Assembly: GCF_002927275.1 (NCBI RefSeq)
Contig: NZ_PRKW01000006.1
Coordinates: 248,001-312,000, forward strand
Reading direction: 5' to 3'
Length of the DNA stretch: 64,000 nt
Source: Arthrobacter pityocampae
GTDB lineage: Bacteria > Actinomycetota > Actinomycetes > Actinomycetales > Micrococcaceae
Shown: in pieces, positions 45,051 through 53,634 of the stretch
How positions within the stretch are numbered: the stretch's first letter is position 1
How the letters are laid out: each line of letters begins with the position of its first letter
The notes under the pieces: model-generated
The model's input: only the letters and a program-made list of their open reading frames with translations
Databases searched by the model: none
Told to the model about the DNA's origin: nothing
Program-made: the position numbers and the translations under genes

Positions 45051-46133
45051 CTACCGTGATTGCTTGCCCGAGGAACCCGTGGCCTCCACGGCCGGGGCGT
45101 CCTCGGTGCGGTCCTCGACGTCGGCGGCGACGACCGGCTCGCCCTCGACCCGGTCGCGGTCGTTCCTGGCGCCGTCGCCCCGGGTCTTGAGCAGGCTCGC
45201 CACGGTGGCGACGGCGATCGTGGCGCCGATGAACAGCAGTGAGAACCAGATGGGGATCTCCGGCACCCACAGCAGCGGCTCACCATTGTTGATGAAGGAC
45301 AGCTCGTTGACGTGCAGGGCGTGGAAGACGAGCTTCACGCCGATGAACGCCAGGATGACGGCCAAACCCTGGGCCAGGTAGATGAGGCGTTCGAGCAGTC
45401 CGCCGATGAGGAAGAACAGCTGGCGCAGGCCCATGAGCGCGAACGCGTTCGCGGTGAAGACGATGTACGCCTCGTTGGTCAGGCCGTAGATCGCGGGGAT
45501 GGAGTCGACAGCGAAGATGAGGTCCACGAAGCCGATCGCGATGATGGTGAGCAGCATGGGCGTCACCCAGCGCTTGCCGTCCTTCTTCACGGTGAGCTTG
45601 TCCCCGTGGTACTCGTCGGTGACGGGCAGGACGCGGCGGACGAGCTGCATGAACCTGCCGTCGGCCGGGTTGGACTCATGGCTGCCGAACGCCTGCTTGT
45701 AGGCCAGGACGAGCAGCAGGGCGCCGAAGATGTAGAAGATCCAGGAGAAGTTCTCGATCAGGCCCGCGCCGATGGCGATGAAGGCGCCGCGGAGGATGAG
45801 GGCGATGATGATGCCGATCATCAGCACCTTCTGCTGGTACTTCTTCGGGACCGCGAAGCCCGTCATCACGATCAGGAAGACGAAGAGGTTGTCGATCGAT
45901 AGGGCCTTCTCCGTGAGATAGCCGGCGAAGTACTCGCCGCCGAAGTCCCAGCCCGACACCACACCGATGCCGACGCCGAAGAGCAGGGCGAGGCCGATGT
46001 AGAACGCGGACCACCGCGCTGATTCACCGATGGTCGGCTCGTGGGGCTTGCGCACGTGGGCGAAGAACTCGTAGACGAAGAAGAGGATCGTCACGGCGAT
46101 CGTGATCAGCCAGATGGTCGGCGTGATCTGCAT
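45051..46133 (-). CDS. TerC/Alx family integral membrane protein, probable manganese exporter
   Basis: 360 residues, eight or nine membrane helices. TerC motifs include GWDFGGEYFAGYLTEKALSIDNLFVF, ILRGAFIAIGAGLIENFSWIFYIFGALLL, DLIFAVDSIPAIYG and NAFALMGLRQLFFLIGGLL; the Asp residues in SIDN and AVDS are conserved metal-binding positions. The C-terminal tail is acidic and disordered (about 320-360). ATG 46133 with GGAG upstream. A yybP-ykoY-type riboswitch precedes it, which fits a role in exporting Mn2+ when its level rises. Confidence 0.92.
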   Translation of the reverse strand: MQITPTIWLITIAVTILFFVYEFFAHVRKPHEPTIGESARWSAFYIGLALLFGVGIGVVSGWDFGGEYFAGYLTEKALSIDNLFVFLIVMTGFAVPKKYQQKVLMIGIIIALILRGAFIAIGAGLIENFSWIFYIFGALLLVLAYKQAFGSHESNPADGRFMQLVRRVLPVTDEYHGDKLTVKKDGKRWVTPMLLTIIAIGFVDLIFAVDSIPAIYGLTNEAYIVFTANAFALMGLRQLFFLIGGLLERLIYLAQGLAVILAFIGVKLVFHALHVNELSFINNGEPLLWVPEIPIWFSLLFIGATIAVATVASLLKTRGDGARNDRDRVEGEPVVAADVEDRTEDAPAVEATGSSGKQSR

Positions 46134-46154
46134 GTGGGTACTCCAAAGGGTAGG

Positions 46155-46275
46155 CGTCAGACAATGGCGCCAAGGTCTCCTCCGCCCGGACGGAACCGGA
46201 ACCGATCGGTCCGGGATGCTTCGCTGCATCCGTATTGACGGGCCGATCACAGACGGGAGTACTCCCCTTGATACG
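46155..46275 (-). ncRNA. yybP-ykoY manganese riboswitch upstream of terC
   Basis: On the minus strand the leader contains, in order, the conserved loop-1 sequence AAGGGGAGTAC (from 46269), CGTCAATACG (46240-46231) and the loop-3 sequence GACCTTGGCGCC (about 46177-46166), with GC-rich helices between. These are the family's Mn2+-binding loops, and TerC/Alx genes are its usual targets. The aptamer ends about 20 bp before the terC ribosome binding site, so control could act on translation. Confidence 0.75.
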
Positions 46276-46343
46276 AGAAGCCTAACGCACGCATGACCGT
46301 GCGCATTCCTAGGGCGCAGGGATGCCGACGTCGGGCCGGTGGC

Positions 46344-46349
46344 TAGGCT
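46344..46349 (+). promoter_or_regulatory. Candidate -10 box for leaderless phosphomutase mRNA
   Basis: TAGGCT ends six bases before ATG 46356, so transcription would begin at the start codon. The purine run GGGGGA directly abuts the ATG and is too close to act as a ribosome binding site. Confidence 0.5.
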
Positions 46350-46355
46350 GGGGGA

Positions 46356-47057
46356 ATGGCCACAGTTCTCCTCGTGCGGCACGGCCGCACCACAGCCAAC
46401 GCGACCGGACTCCTGGCCGGCCGGGCCGACGGCGTCAGCCTCGACGAGATCGGCCGCGACCAAGCGGCCCTGACCGGGGGTCGGCTCGCGGCCGTGCCCC
46501 TCGTCGGCGTCGTGTCGAGCCCCCTCGAGCGCTGCCGGCAGACCGCCCAGTTCATCCTCGATCGCCAGCTCAGCTCTCCCCCCGCGCCGGTCGATCCGGA
46601 GCTCACGGAGTGCGATTACGGCCAGTGGCAGGGCCGCCTCCTCAGCGAGCTCGCGACCGAGCCCCTGTGGCCGACGGTGCAGTCCCAGCCGTCCGCCGTC
46701 ACCTTTCCCGGGGGTGAGTCCATGGCCGCCATGCAGGCGCGGGCCGTGGCGGCCATCCGGCGCCGCGACGCGGCCTTCGAGTCCGAGCACGGGCCGGGAG
46801 CGGTGTGGGTGGCCGTGAGCCACGGGGATGTCATCAAGTCGATCCTCGCCGATGCCCTCGGCACGCACCTCGACCTGTTCCAGCGCATCAACGTGGGCCC
46901 GGCTTCCGTATCGATCGTGCGCTACGGCGCGAGCCGGCCGACCGTTTTCGCGACCAACACCGACGCCGGGGACCTGTCCTGGCTGGCCACCAGCGCCCCG
47001 AGCGGTGACGCCCCGGTGGGCGGTGGCGCGGGGCACGCAGCACCACGTTCCGCATGA
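46356..47057 (+). CDS. Histidine phosphatase / phosphomutase, MSMEG_4193 family
   Basis: 233 residues. The histidine phosphatase superfamily is shown by LVRHGRTTANATGLLAGR (phospho-accepting His9), SSPLERCRQTAQ, ECDYGQWQG and the second His in AVSHGDVIKSILADAL. With the two following genes it forms a trio conserved in many actinobacteria: phosphomutase, DUF3090, SCO1664. The trio often sits beside the mycothiol ligase gene mshC. Here a DeoR regulator follows instead. Substrate unknown. Confidence 0.9.
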   Translation: MATVLLVRHGRTTANATGLLAGRADGVSLDEIGRDQAALTGGRLAAVPLVGVVSSPLERCRQTAQFILDRQLSSPPAPVDPELTECDYGQWQGRLLSELATEPLWPTVQSQPSAVTFPGGESMAAMQARAVAAIRRRDAAFESEHGPGAVWVAVSHGDVIKSILADALGTHLDLFQRINVGPASVSIVRYGASRPTVFATNTDAGDLSWLATSAPSGDAPVGGGAGHAAPRSA

Positions 47058-47060
47058 GCC

Positions 47061-47066
47061 TAAAAT
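47061..47066 (+). promoter_or_regulatory. Candidate -10 box for leaderless DUF3090 mRNA
   Basis: TAAAAT, five of six to consensus, ends six bases before ATG 47073, with no Shine-Dalgarno in between. This would give the DUF3090–SCO1664 pair a promoter separate from the phosphomutase gene 15 bp upstream. Confidence 0.55.
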
Positions 47067-47072
47067 GCTCCT

Positions 47073-47636
47073 ATGCCTACAACTGTTCACGAGTTCGCCT
47101 GGCCTGACCGGGTTGTCGTCGGCACCATCGGCGTCCCGGGGTCGCGTACGTTCTACCTGCAGGTCCGCTCGGGCTCCCAGCTCGTGAGCATCGCGCTGGA
47201 GAAGCAGCAGTCGGCCCTGCTCGCCGAGAAGATCGACGAGATCCTCGACGAGCTCGGCACCCTCGACGGCAACCCCTTCAGTGTTCCCGCGAGCACGCCC
47301 ATCGAACTCGTGGACAACGACCAGCTCGAGCCCGTCCAGGAGCAGTTCCGGACCGGCGCGATGAGCCTGGGGTGGGATCCCGCGACGGCGCAGGTGGTCA
47401 TCGAGGCCTACCCACTGCCCGAGGCCGACGACGACGCCACGCTCGAGGACGACGCTGCGTCGTTCGACGACGACGCCGAGGCGTCCGAGATGCTGCTGGT
47501 ACGCATGCCGGTCGGCACCGCCCGCGCCTTCACGAAGCGCACGCGGGAGGTCGTCGGAGCAGGGCGTCCGATCTGCGTGATTTGCGGCCAGCCCATCGAC
47601 GCCGACGGGCATACCTGCGCCCTCCCCGAGGTCTGA
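47073..47636 (+). CDS. DUF3090 family protein
   Basis: 187 residues. VHEFAWPDRVVVGTIGVPGSRTFYLQVRSG opens the family domain, and ALEKQQSALLAEKIDEILDEL follows. An acidic low-complexity stretch lies at about 110-140. The C-terminus CVICGQPIDADGHTC has three Cys and one His spaced like a small zinc-binding knuckle. The function is unknown. Its stop shares one base with the next ATG (TGATG), so the two are translationally coupled. Confidence 0.9.
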   Translation: MPTTVHEFAWPDRVVVGTIGVPGSRTFYLQVRSGSQLVSIALEKQQSALLAEKIDEILDELGTLDGNPFSVPASTPIELVDNDQLEPVQEQFRTGAMSLGWDPATAQVVIEAYPLPEADDDATLEDDAASFDDDAEASEMLLVRMPVGTARAFTKRTREVVGAGRPICVICGQPIDADGHTCALPEV

Positions 47637-48403
47637 TGCCCGCGCCCGACCTCGTGACCGCCGAGCTGACGCTCACCGGCCGCATCACGACGGCATCGAA
47701 CGCCACGTTCCTGGGCAGCATCGGCGACACGGCGGTGGTGTACAAGCCGATCCGGGGCGAGAAGCCGCTGTGGGACTTCCCCGACGGCTTCCTGGCCCAC
47801 CGGGAGGTGGCCGCCTATCTGGTCTCGGAGGCCCTCGGCTGGAACATCGTGCCGCACACCTGGCTGCGGGACGGCCCGTTCGGCGAGGGCATGGTGCAGC
47901 TCTGGAAGGAGACCGACCCCGAGCAGAGCGCCGTGGACCTCGTCGCGGCGGACACCGTGCCTGCGACCGGGTGGAAGCAGGTCCTCGAAGGCCAGGACGA
48001 GCAGGGGCGGATGGTCGCCCTGATCCACGAGGATACGCCCGTGCTGCGCCGGATGGCGGTGTTCGACGTCCTCGCCAACAACGCCGACCGGAAGGGCGAC
48101 CACATTCTCGCCATGCCTGAAGGACACCGGTACGGCGTAGACCATGGGCTCACGTTCCACGGCGACCACAAGCTGCGGACGGTGCTGTGGGGATGGCTGG
48201 GCGACGAGTTGACAACCGAGGAGCTCGAGGGCGTCGACCGGGTTCGCGGGGGGCTGCGGGGTTCACTCGGACGTGAGCTGGCGGAGTTGCTGACCGCCGC
48301 GGAAATCTCGTCGCTCGCCGCACGGTGCGCCGCGTTGCACGCAACCGCTCGGTTTCCCGGTCCGCGGAGTGGTATGTCCGCGGTGCCCTGGCCGCTGTTC
48401 TGA
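47636..48403 (+). CDS. SCO1664 family protein (PI3/4-kinase-like fold)
   Basis: 255 residues. GSIGDTAVVYKPIRGEKPLWDFP contains the ATP-binding Lys, then HREVAAYLVSEALGWNIVP; FDVLANNADRKGDHIL and YGVDHGLTF match the catalytic and metal loops of HipA/PI3K-like kinases. The residues needed for phosphotransfer (DVLANNADRK Asp/Asn, VDHG Asp) are present, so activity is possible. Coupled to DUF3090. The target is unknown; conservation near mycothiol genes hints at a thiol or redox link. Confidence 0.9.
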   Translation: MPAPDLVTAELTLTGRITTASNATFLGSIGDTAVVYKPIRGEKPLWDFPDGFLAHREVAAYLVSEALGWNIVPHTWLRDGPFGEGMVQLWKETDPEQSAVDLVAADTVPATGWKQVLEGQDEQGRMVALIHEDTPVLRRMAVFDVLANNADRKGDHILAMPEGHRYGVDHGLTFHGDHKLRTVLWGWLGDELTTEELEGVDRVRGGLRGSLGRELAELLTAAEISSLAARCAALHATARFPGPRSGMSAVPWPLF

Positions 48404-48480
48404 GCGGACGACGGCGGGACGCCGAGGCTCCCGCGGTTCCTCGATCTCCCGGACCAGCGGCTCCGGCGTGGGATCAGAGC

Positions 48481-49296
48481 TCACTCGCCCTCGGGGACCA
48501 GCACCGTCACGCCCGCGGCGTCGAGGGCCGCGGCCAGCTCCGTCGACGGCGCCCTGTCGGTGATCAGGTAGTCGGCGCCCTCCAACGGGATGATCTGCGC
48601 GAAGAGCCGCCGGTCGAGTTTCGTGGAGTCGGCGAGGATGGCTGTGCGTTCGGCCCGGCTGATCATCTCGGCCATCATGGCGGCATCCCCGAGATTCGAC
48701 GTCGAATAGCCTGACGCGTCCACCGCGCCGACGGCGATCAGCGCCATGTCGCACCGGATGTCCATCTCGGGGGTGCTCCCGCTCATCCCGAGCGTGACCG
48801 GACCCGTCGTCGCCTGGGTGAGGGTGCGCACCGCTCCGCCGAACATGTAGAGGTCGCGGAACACGGTCGACGAGATCTCCGCCGGGATCCGGAGATTGTT
48901 GGTGGCAATCGTCAGGTTGCGGTGGTTGCGGAGCGCCCGGGTCACGGCGAGGCTCGTGGTCCCGGCATTGATCATCAGGACGGAGCCGTCGGCCACGAGG
49001 TCGACGGCGAGCTGGGCGATCGCCTCCTTCTCCGCCGTCTGCATGCTGAGCCTCACGTCGATCTCCCGGTCCCGCCCGGCCCGTTCGGCAATGCTGACGG
49101 CTCCACCGTGCGTCCGGATGAGGACGTTCTCGCGGTCCAACTGGTCGAGGTCGCGCCGGATGGTGTCGATCGATACGTTGAAGTGCGCGGCGAGGTCCGC
49201 CACTGTCACGCGCCCCACCTCGTCCACATAGGCGGCAAGATCCGCCTTCCTGCCGGCAGGGAGTTGGCGGACGCGCTGCAGTTCTTGCGAAGTCAT
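48481..49296 (-). CDS. DeoR/GlpR family transcriptional regulator
   Basis: 271 residues. N-terminal HTH VTVADLAAHFNVSIDTIRRDL and the following LDRENVLIRTHGGAV are the DeoR signature. The C-terminal sugar-phosphate sensor domain contains INAGTTSLAVTRAL, ATNNLRIPAEI, YMFGGAVR and ADSTKLDRRLFAQI. Divergent from the ABC–aldolase–kinase–isomerase operon, so its effector is probably a phosphorylated intermediate of that pathway. ATG 49296 is preceded by GGGGG; an upstream in-frame start at 49332 is less likely. Confidence 0.92.
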   Translation of the reverse strand: MTSQELQRVRQLPAGRKADLAAYVDEVGRVTVADLAAHFNVSIDTIRRDLDQLDRENVLIRTHGGAVSIAERAGRDREIDVRLSMQTAEKEAIAQLAVDLVADGSVLMINAGTTSLAVTRALRNHRNLTIATNNLRIPAEISSTVFRDLYMFGGAVRTLTQATTGPVTLGMSGSTPEMDIRCDMALIAVGAVDASGYSTSNLGDAAMMAEMISRAERTAILADSTKLDRRLFAQIIPLEGADYLITDRAPSTELAAALDAAGVTVLVPEGE

Positions 49297-49521
49297 GCCC
49301 CCATCAGTAACACACAGACCTTCTGCGCGCACCGAATACCGCAGGAAAACGCAGATTATTGCGCCATGGCAAAGCTCTATCAGGATTGTGTGCCGTTTTC
49401 AGCGTCTTACTTGCACGGAACCCTTGACGTCATGATGTGAGCCAGCGCACACTTAGAGTGAAAAGCAGCAAGAAACGGCAGAACCAAGCGAAATATTGCA
49501 CAATCTCAAGGAGGAGATCTG
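49297..49521. promoter_or_regulatory. Divergent promoter region of the DeoR-controlled operon
   Basis: TTGACG at 49424-49429 is a good -35 for the plus-strand operon. The -10 is poor (CACACT at 49448), as in many regulated promoters. A short symmetric ATTGCACAAT-like element lies at about 49494, and CGCAG is repeated near 49350. No operator can be fixed from one copy. The operon start ATG 49522 has AAGGAGGAG. Confidence 0.4.
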
Positions 49522-50817
49522 ATGTCCACCCATCGGCGCATGCGTACCCGCGCAACCCTGCTCACCGGCATCGCAACCACCGCAGTCTCGATCGTCGCAC
49601 TCACGGGCTGCGGGTCGGGCGGGTCCGGTTCCGAGGAGGCCGGCGGCGATGTCACTATCGAGTTCGCCCAATGGTGGGAGCCAGAGCTCCCCGACGGCGA
49701 GTTTCGCGCGCTGATCGACACCTTCGAGGAGGAGAACCCCGGGATCACGGTGGACCTCGTCAGCGGGCCCTATGCCTCCACCAAGGAGCAGCTCTTCGCC
49801 GGAGCGGCTTCGGGCACCATGCCCGACGTCGTCGGCCTGGACGGCGCCTGGGTGAGCGATTTCGCGAAGCAGGGTGTCATCGCCGATCTCGGCCCCCTGC
49901 TCGAGGAGGCCGGTTTCGACGACAGCCAGCTGGTGAGTCAGGTCAAGGTCGACGACAGCACCTACATGGTCCCGGTCGTCAACTTCGTCTACCCGATGTT
50001 CACGAACGACGACCTCCTGGCCCAGGCCGGCGTGAGCGCTCCCCCGGAGACCCGCACGGAGTTCGCCAATGCAGCCAAGAGCGTCTCAGACCTCGGCGGA
50101 GACGCGGCCGGCTGGGTACTCCCCCTCTCGCTCGAGGCTCCAAACGGCGTCCAGAACGATGTCATGTCCTGGGCCTGGGCCTCGGGCGGCACCATGCTGA
50201 AAGACGGTCAGCCGGACCTCACCAATGACGACGTCACCTCCGCCGTCGAGTTCATCGGTGGCATGTGGGACGACGGCGTGATCGCCCCGGGTAGCTTCAC
50301 CATGAAGGAACAGGACAAGGTCGAGGAGTTCACCAACGGCCGGGTCGGCATGATGATCGACTCCCTGGCGCATATCAACCTGATCCGCGAAACGAACCCG
50401 GACCTCAAGTTCTCCATTTCCGCGGTCCCGGCCGCCGACGATTACACCGGTGAGCGTGGCATCCCCTACGCCTCGTGGGGCATCGGTGTTGCCGAAAACT
50501 CCGAGAACAAGGACGCCGCCGCCAAGTTGGTGTCGTTCCTGATGAGCGAGGAGACCAATTCCGAGCTCTCCACCATGGCGAATGCCTTCCCCGGCAACAC
50601 CGAATCGGTCCCCGCCTTTGTCGAGGACGACGAGCTGTTCAAGAAGGCTTTCGAGATCTACCAGGCGGGCTACCCGGCCAACGAGTTCGTCGGTCTCCCC
50701 GTGGCGGAGGAACTGATGCGCAAGCTCGGCGCCCAGCTGCAGTCCGCGTTCGACGGCCAGCAGTCCCTCTCCGAGGCGCTCGAGAAGGCGCAGACGGAGT
50801 GGGAAGCCGAGTTCTAG
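49522..50817 (+). CDS. Sugar ABC transporter substrate-binding lipoprotein
   Basis: 431 residues. Lipobox ALTGC (Cys30). Family 1 solute-binding features: FAQWWEPELPDGEFRALIDTF, ENPGITVDLVSGPYASTKEQLFAGAASGTMPDVVGLDGAWVSDFA (in parts), YMVPVVNFVYPMFTNDDLL and AAKLVSFLMSEETNSELS. First gene of a six-gene operon. A stem-loop follows the stop and may stabilise this part of the mRNA. Not a close paralogue of the binding protein at 34746. Confidence 0.93.
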   Translation: MSTHRRMRTRATLLTGIATTAVSIVALTGCGSGGSGSEEAGGDVTIEFAQWWEPELPDGEFRALIDTFEEENPGITVDLVSGPYASTKEQLFAGAASGTMPDVVGLDGAWVSDFAKQGVIADLGPLLEEAGFDDSQLVSQVKVDDSTYMVPVVNFVYPMFTNDDLLAQAGVSAPPETRTEFANAAKSVSDLGGDAAGWVLPLSLEAPNGVQNDVMSWAWASGGTMLKDGQPDLTNDDVTSAVEFIGGMWDDGVIAPGSFTMKEQDKVEEFTNGRVGMMIDSLAHINLIRETNPDLKFSISAVPAADDYTGERGIPYASWGIGVAENSENKDAAAKLVSFLMSEETNSELSTMANAFPGNTESVPAFVEDDELFKKAFEIYQAGYPANEFVGLPVAEELMRKLGAQLQSAFDGQQSLSEALEKAQTEWEAEF

Positions 50818-50834
50818 GCCCTCTTCCCCGCACC

Positions 50835-50871
50835 GGATCGGGCACTGCTGCCCCCACGCGGTGCCCGATCC
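50835..50871 (+). other. Stem-loop between binding-protein and permease genes
   Basis: GGATCGGGCAC (50835-50845) pairs with GTGCCCGATCC (50861-50871) around a 15-base loop. It lies inside the operon just before the permease start. Such intercistronic hairpins typically protect the binding-protein message or attenuate downstream expression. Confidence 0.65.
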
Positions 50872-50889
50872 TCCACAAAGGTCGTCCCC

Positions 50890-51816
50890 ATGAGCCTCCG
50901 CACTGTTACCCCGCCCGATCCCGAGACCCTCCTCGGGGGAGCACCGCCCCGCAAGCGCCGCCAGCTGCGCCGCGCCGGCGAGTCCTACGGGTTCCTCGCC
51001 CCCACCCTGATCCTTCTGTTCGTTCTCATGATCGTCCCGATCGTGATGGTGATCGGCTACTCCTTCCAGGACAACGTAATCCTGAAGTCGTCCTCCGAAT
51101 TCACCGGGACGACCAATTACGTCACCGTGCTGACGGACCCGGCGTTCTGGAAGGCGACCGGCAACACCGTCTTCTTCTCCACCGTCAGCGTCGCCGTGCA
51201 CCTCGTCCTCGGCCTCACCTTCGCCATGCTGCTGAACAGTCCGCTGATCAGCGTCACCTCCCGGGCCGTCTTCCGCGCCCTGTACGTGCTGCCGTGGCTG
51301 TTCACCGCGGCCGTCATCGCCGTCCTGTGGCGCATGCTGCTCTCCCCCAACGGGATCGTGAACTTCCTGCTGAACACGGATGTGGAGTGGCTGGCCGATC
51401 CCCAGCTCGCGCTCGGCACGGTGACCTTCATCAATATCTGGGCGGGTTACCCGTTCTTCATGGTCAGCCTCCTGGCGGGCCTGCAGGGCATCCCGCAGGA
51501 TCTCCACGAGGCGGCGAGCATCGACGGTGCCAGCCAGGTGCAACGCTTCTGGAACGTGACCATCCCCCAGCTGCGCCCGATCATCATCAGCCTCGTACTC
51601 CTGGACCTGATCTGGACCTCGCAGCAGTTCGCGCTGATCTGGCTGACCACGGGCGGCGGGCCGATCGACGTCACCGAGATGCTCAGCACCTACACCTACA
51701 AGCTCGCCTTCGCCAACTACGACTTCTCGCTCGCCGCGACCGCCGCGGTGCTGATCCTGCTGATGTCGATGATCCTGGCTGTCCTGTACGTCCGCCACCA
51801 GAAAGCAAGGGATTGA
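50890..51816 (+). CDS. Sugar ABC transporter permease, MalF type
   Basis: 308 residues with six helices. YGFLAPTLILLFVLMIVPIVMVIGYSF is helix 1, and the coupling loop is DLHEAASIDGASQVQRFWNV, then TIPQLRPIIISL. Ends one base before the next permease gene. Pairs with the product of 51818. Confidence 0.93.
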   Translation: MSLRTVTPPDPETLLGGAPPRKRRQLRRAGESYGFLAPTLILLFVLMIVPIVMVIGYSFQDNVILKSSSEFTGTTNYVTVLTDPAFWKATGNTVFFSTVSVAVHLVLGLTFAMLLNSPLISVTSRAVFRALYVLPWLFTAAVIAVLWRMLLSPNGIVNFLLNTDVEWLADPQLALGTVTFINIWAGYPFFMVSLLAGLQGIPQDLHEAASIDGASQVQRFWNVTIPQLRPIIISLVLLDLIWTSQQFALIWLTTGGGPIDVTEMLSTYTYKLAFANYDFSLAATAAVLILLMSMILAVLYVRHQKARD

Positions 51817-51817
51817 C

Positions 51818-52663
51818 ATGGCGATGACCAAGCAACGCCGCACCAGCCTGGCGAAGTCCGGCGTCCTGGCTGGCCTGCTCCTCGGGGCCGTGTTCGCCGC
51901 GGGGCCCGTGCTCTGGATGCTGTCCAGCTCATTCAAATCCAACACAGAGATCTTCGAACTGCCGCCCCGGCTTGTCACGGACTCGTTCTCGTTCGACGCC
52001 TACGCCGCGATCCTGACGAATTCTGAGACGCTGCGTTTCTTCTTCAACAGCTATCTCGTGGCCGGTGCGGTGACCATCTTGACGCTCCTGGTGGCCATCC
52101 ATGCCGCCTATGCGTTCAGCCGGTTCGAGTTCCGCGGCAAGCGGGTCCTGAACGTCGTCATCATCAGCGTTCAGGCGGTCCCGCCCATCACCCTGCTCAT
52201 CCCGTACTTCGGCCTGGTGGTGGCCCTCGGCCTCTACAACACCTACCCGGGCCTCATCTTCACCTACATGGTCTTCACGCTGCCCTACGCCATCATCATG
52301 ATGACCGGCTACATGAACACACTGCCCCGTGAGCTGGACGAGGCCGTGCGGGTCGACGGTGCCGGCTCGCTCACAGCCCTGTGGCGCGTCCTGGTGCCCA
52401 TCTCGGTCCCCGGCATCGTATCCGTCGGCATCTACACGTTCATGATCGCCTGGAACGAGTACCTCTTCGCACTGACGCTCACCCGCACCACGGAGATGCG
52501 CACCGTGCCGATCGGCATCCAGCTGCTCATGGGCCAGCACTCGTACGAGTGGAACCAGATCATGGCAATGAGCATCCTCGGGTCCATCCCGGTGCTGATC
52601 CTCTTCCTGGTCCTGCAGCGCTTCTTCATCAGCGGCCTCACCGCCGGCTCCGTCAAGAGCTGA
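51818..52663 (+). CDS. Sugar ABC transporter permease, MalG type
   Basis: 281 residues with six helices. The coupling loop is ELDEAVRVDGAGSLTALWRV, then LVPISVPGIVSVGIYTFMIAWNEYLFAL. Ends GLTAGSVKS as expected for MalG-like subunits. One base separates it from the MalF-type gene. Confidence 0.93.
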   Translation: MAMTKQRRTSLAKSGVLAGLLLGAVFAAGPVLWMLSSSFKSNTEIFELPPRLVTDSFSFDAYAAILTNSETLRFFFNSYLVAGAVTILTLLVAIHAAYAFSRFEFRGKRVLNVVIISVQAVPPITLLIPYFGLVVALGLYNTYPGLIFTYMVFTLPYAIIMMTGYMNTLPRELDEAVRVDGAGSLTALWRVLVPISVPGIVSVGIYTFMIAWNEYLFALTLTRTTEMRTVPIGIQLLMGQHSYEWNQIMAMSILGSIPVLILFLVLQRFFISGLTAGSVKS

Positions 52664-52708
52664 CCCCCACACCACCCTTCGCACGTCATCTATCCAAGGA
52701 GAATCACA

Positions 52709-53572
52709 GTGCTGTACACCGGTAAGTCCATCCTCGCCATCGCCAACGAACACAACTTCGCCATCCCCGCCTTCAACATCAGCGACTGGGCCATGTTCAA
52801 CGGCGTCATGGACATCAGCGAGGAGAAGGAGGCGCCAGTCATCATCGCCATCCACCCGGACGAGGTCTCCCACATCCGCACCGACCTCGTCGCCGCCATG
52901 CGCAGCCGCGCCCACCGCTCCAGCGTCCCCGTCGCCATCCACTGGGACCACGGCGGCACCTACGAGCAAATGATCGTTGCCATCCAGGCCGGCTTCACCT
53001 CGGTCATGATCGACGCCTCCCTGCTCCCCTTCGACGAGAACGTGGCCCTGACCCGCAAGGTCGTCGAAGCCGCGCACGCCGTCGGCATCCAAGTAGAAGG
53101 CGAGCTCGGTACCATCGGCGCCAATGACAGCTACGGCGAGTCCGGCGCCGCGGAAATCATCTACACCAACACCGACGACGCCGTCCGTTTCGTCCAGGAG
53201 ACCGGCGTGGACAGCCTCGCGATCGCCATCGGCACCTCGCACGGGCTGTATCCGGCGGAGAAGAACCCCGAGCTGCGCCACGACCTCCTCAAGGAGATCA
53301 AGGCAGCCGTCGGCATCCCTCTCGTGCTGCACGGCGGGTCGGCGAATCCGGACAGCGAGCTGGCGCGGGCCGTGAGCCTGGGCATCAACAAGATCAACAT
53401 CTCCAGTGACATCAAAGTCTCCTACCACAACGCCATGCGCCGCATCCTCGGGACGGACGAGCGCCTGCGGGAGCCGAATGCCATTCAGCCCGAGGCCATC
53501 GCCGCTCTCAAGGTCACTGCCGCCGAGAAGATCGACCTCTTCGGCGCAGACGGCAAGGCCAAACTGTACTGA
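52709..53572 (+). CDS. Class II ketose-bisphosphate aldolase (GatY/KbaY/FbaA-like)
   Basis: 287 residues, start GTG 52709 behind AAGGAG. Zinc ligands and catalytic residues are visible: D80 and H81 in IHWDHGG, H178 in GTSHGLY and H208 in LVLHGGSANPDSEL, with phosphate-binding INKINISSDIK. The length and sequence fit tagatose- or fructose-1,6-bisphosphate aldolases and related enzymes for other ketose phosphates. It would split the phosphorylated sugar produced by the next two gene products into triose units. Confidence 0.9.
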   Translation: MLYTGKSILAIANEHNFAIPAFNISDWAMFNGVMDISEEKEAPVIIAIHPDEVSHIRTDLVAAMRSRAHRSSVPVAIHWDHGGTYEQMIVAIQAGFTSVMIDASLLPFDENVALTRKVVEAAHAVGIQVEGELGTIGANDSYGESGAAEIIYTNTDDAVRFVQETGVDSLAIAIGTSHGLYPAEKNPELRHDLLKEIKAAVGIPLVLHGGSANPDSELARAVSLGINKINISSDIKVSYHNAMRRILGTDERLREPNAIQPEAIAALKVTAAEKIDLFGADGKAKLY

Positions 53573-53634
53573 GGCCTCGCCCCGGAGCATGCCGGCACGG
53601 GGCTGATACACGCTGGCAGGAAAGGATCGGTGCC

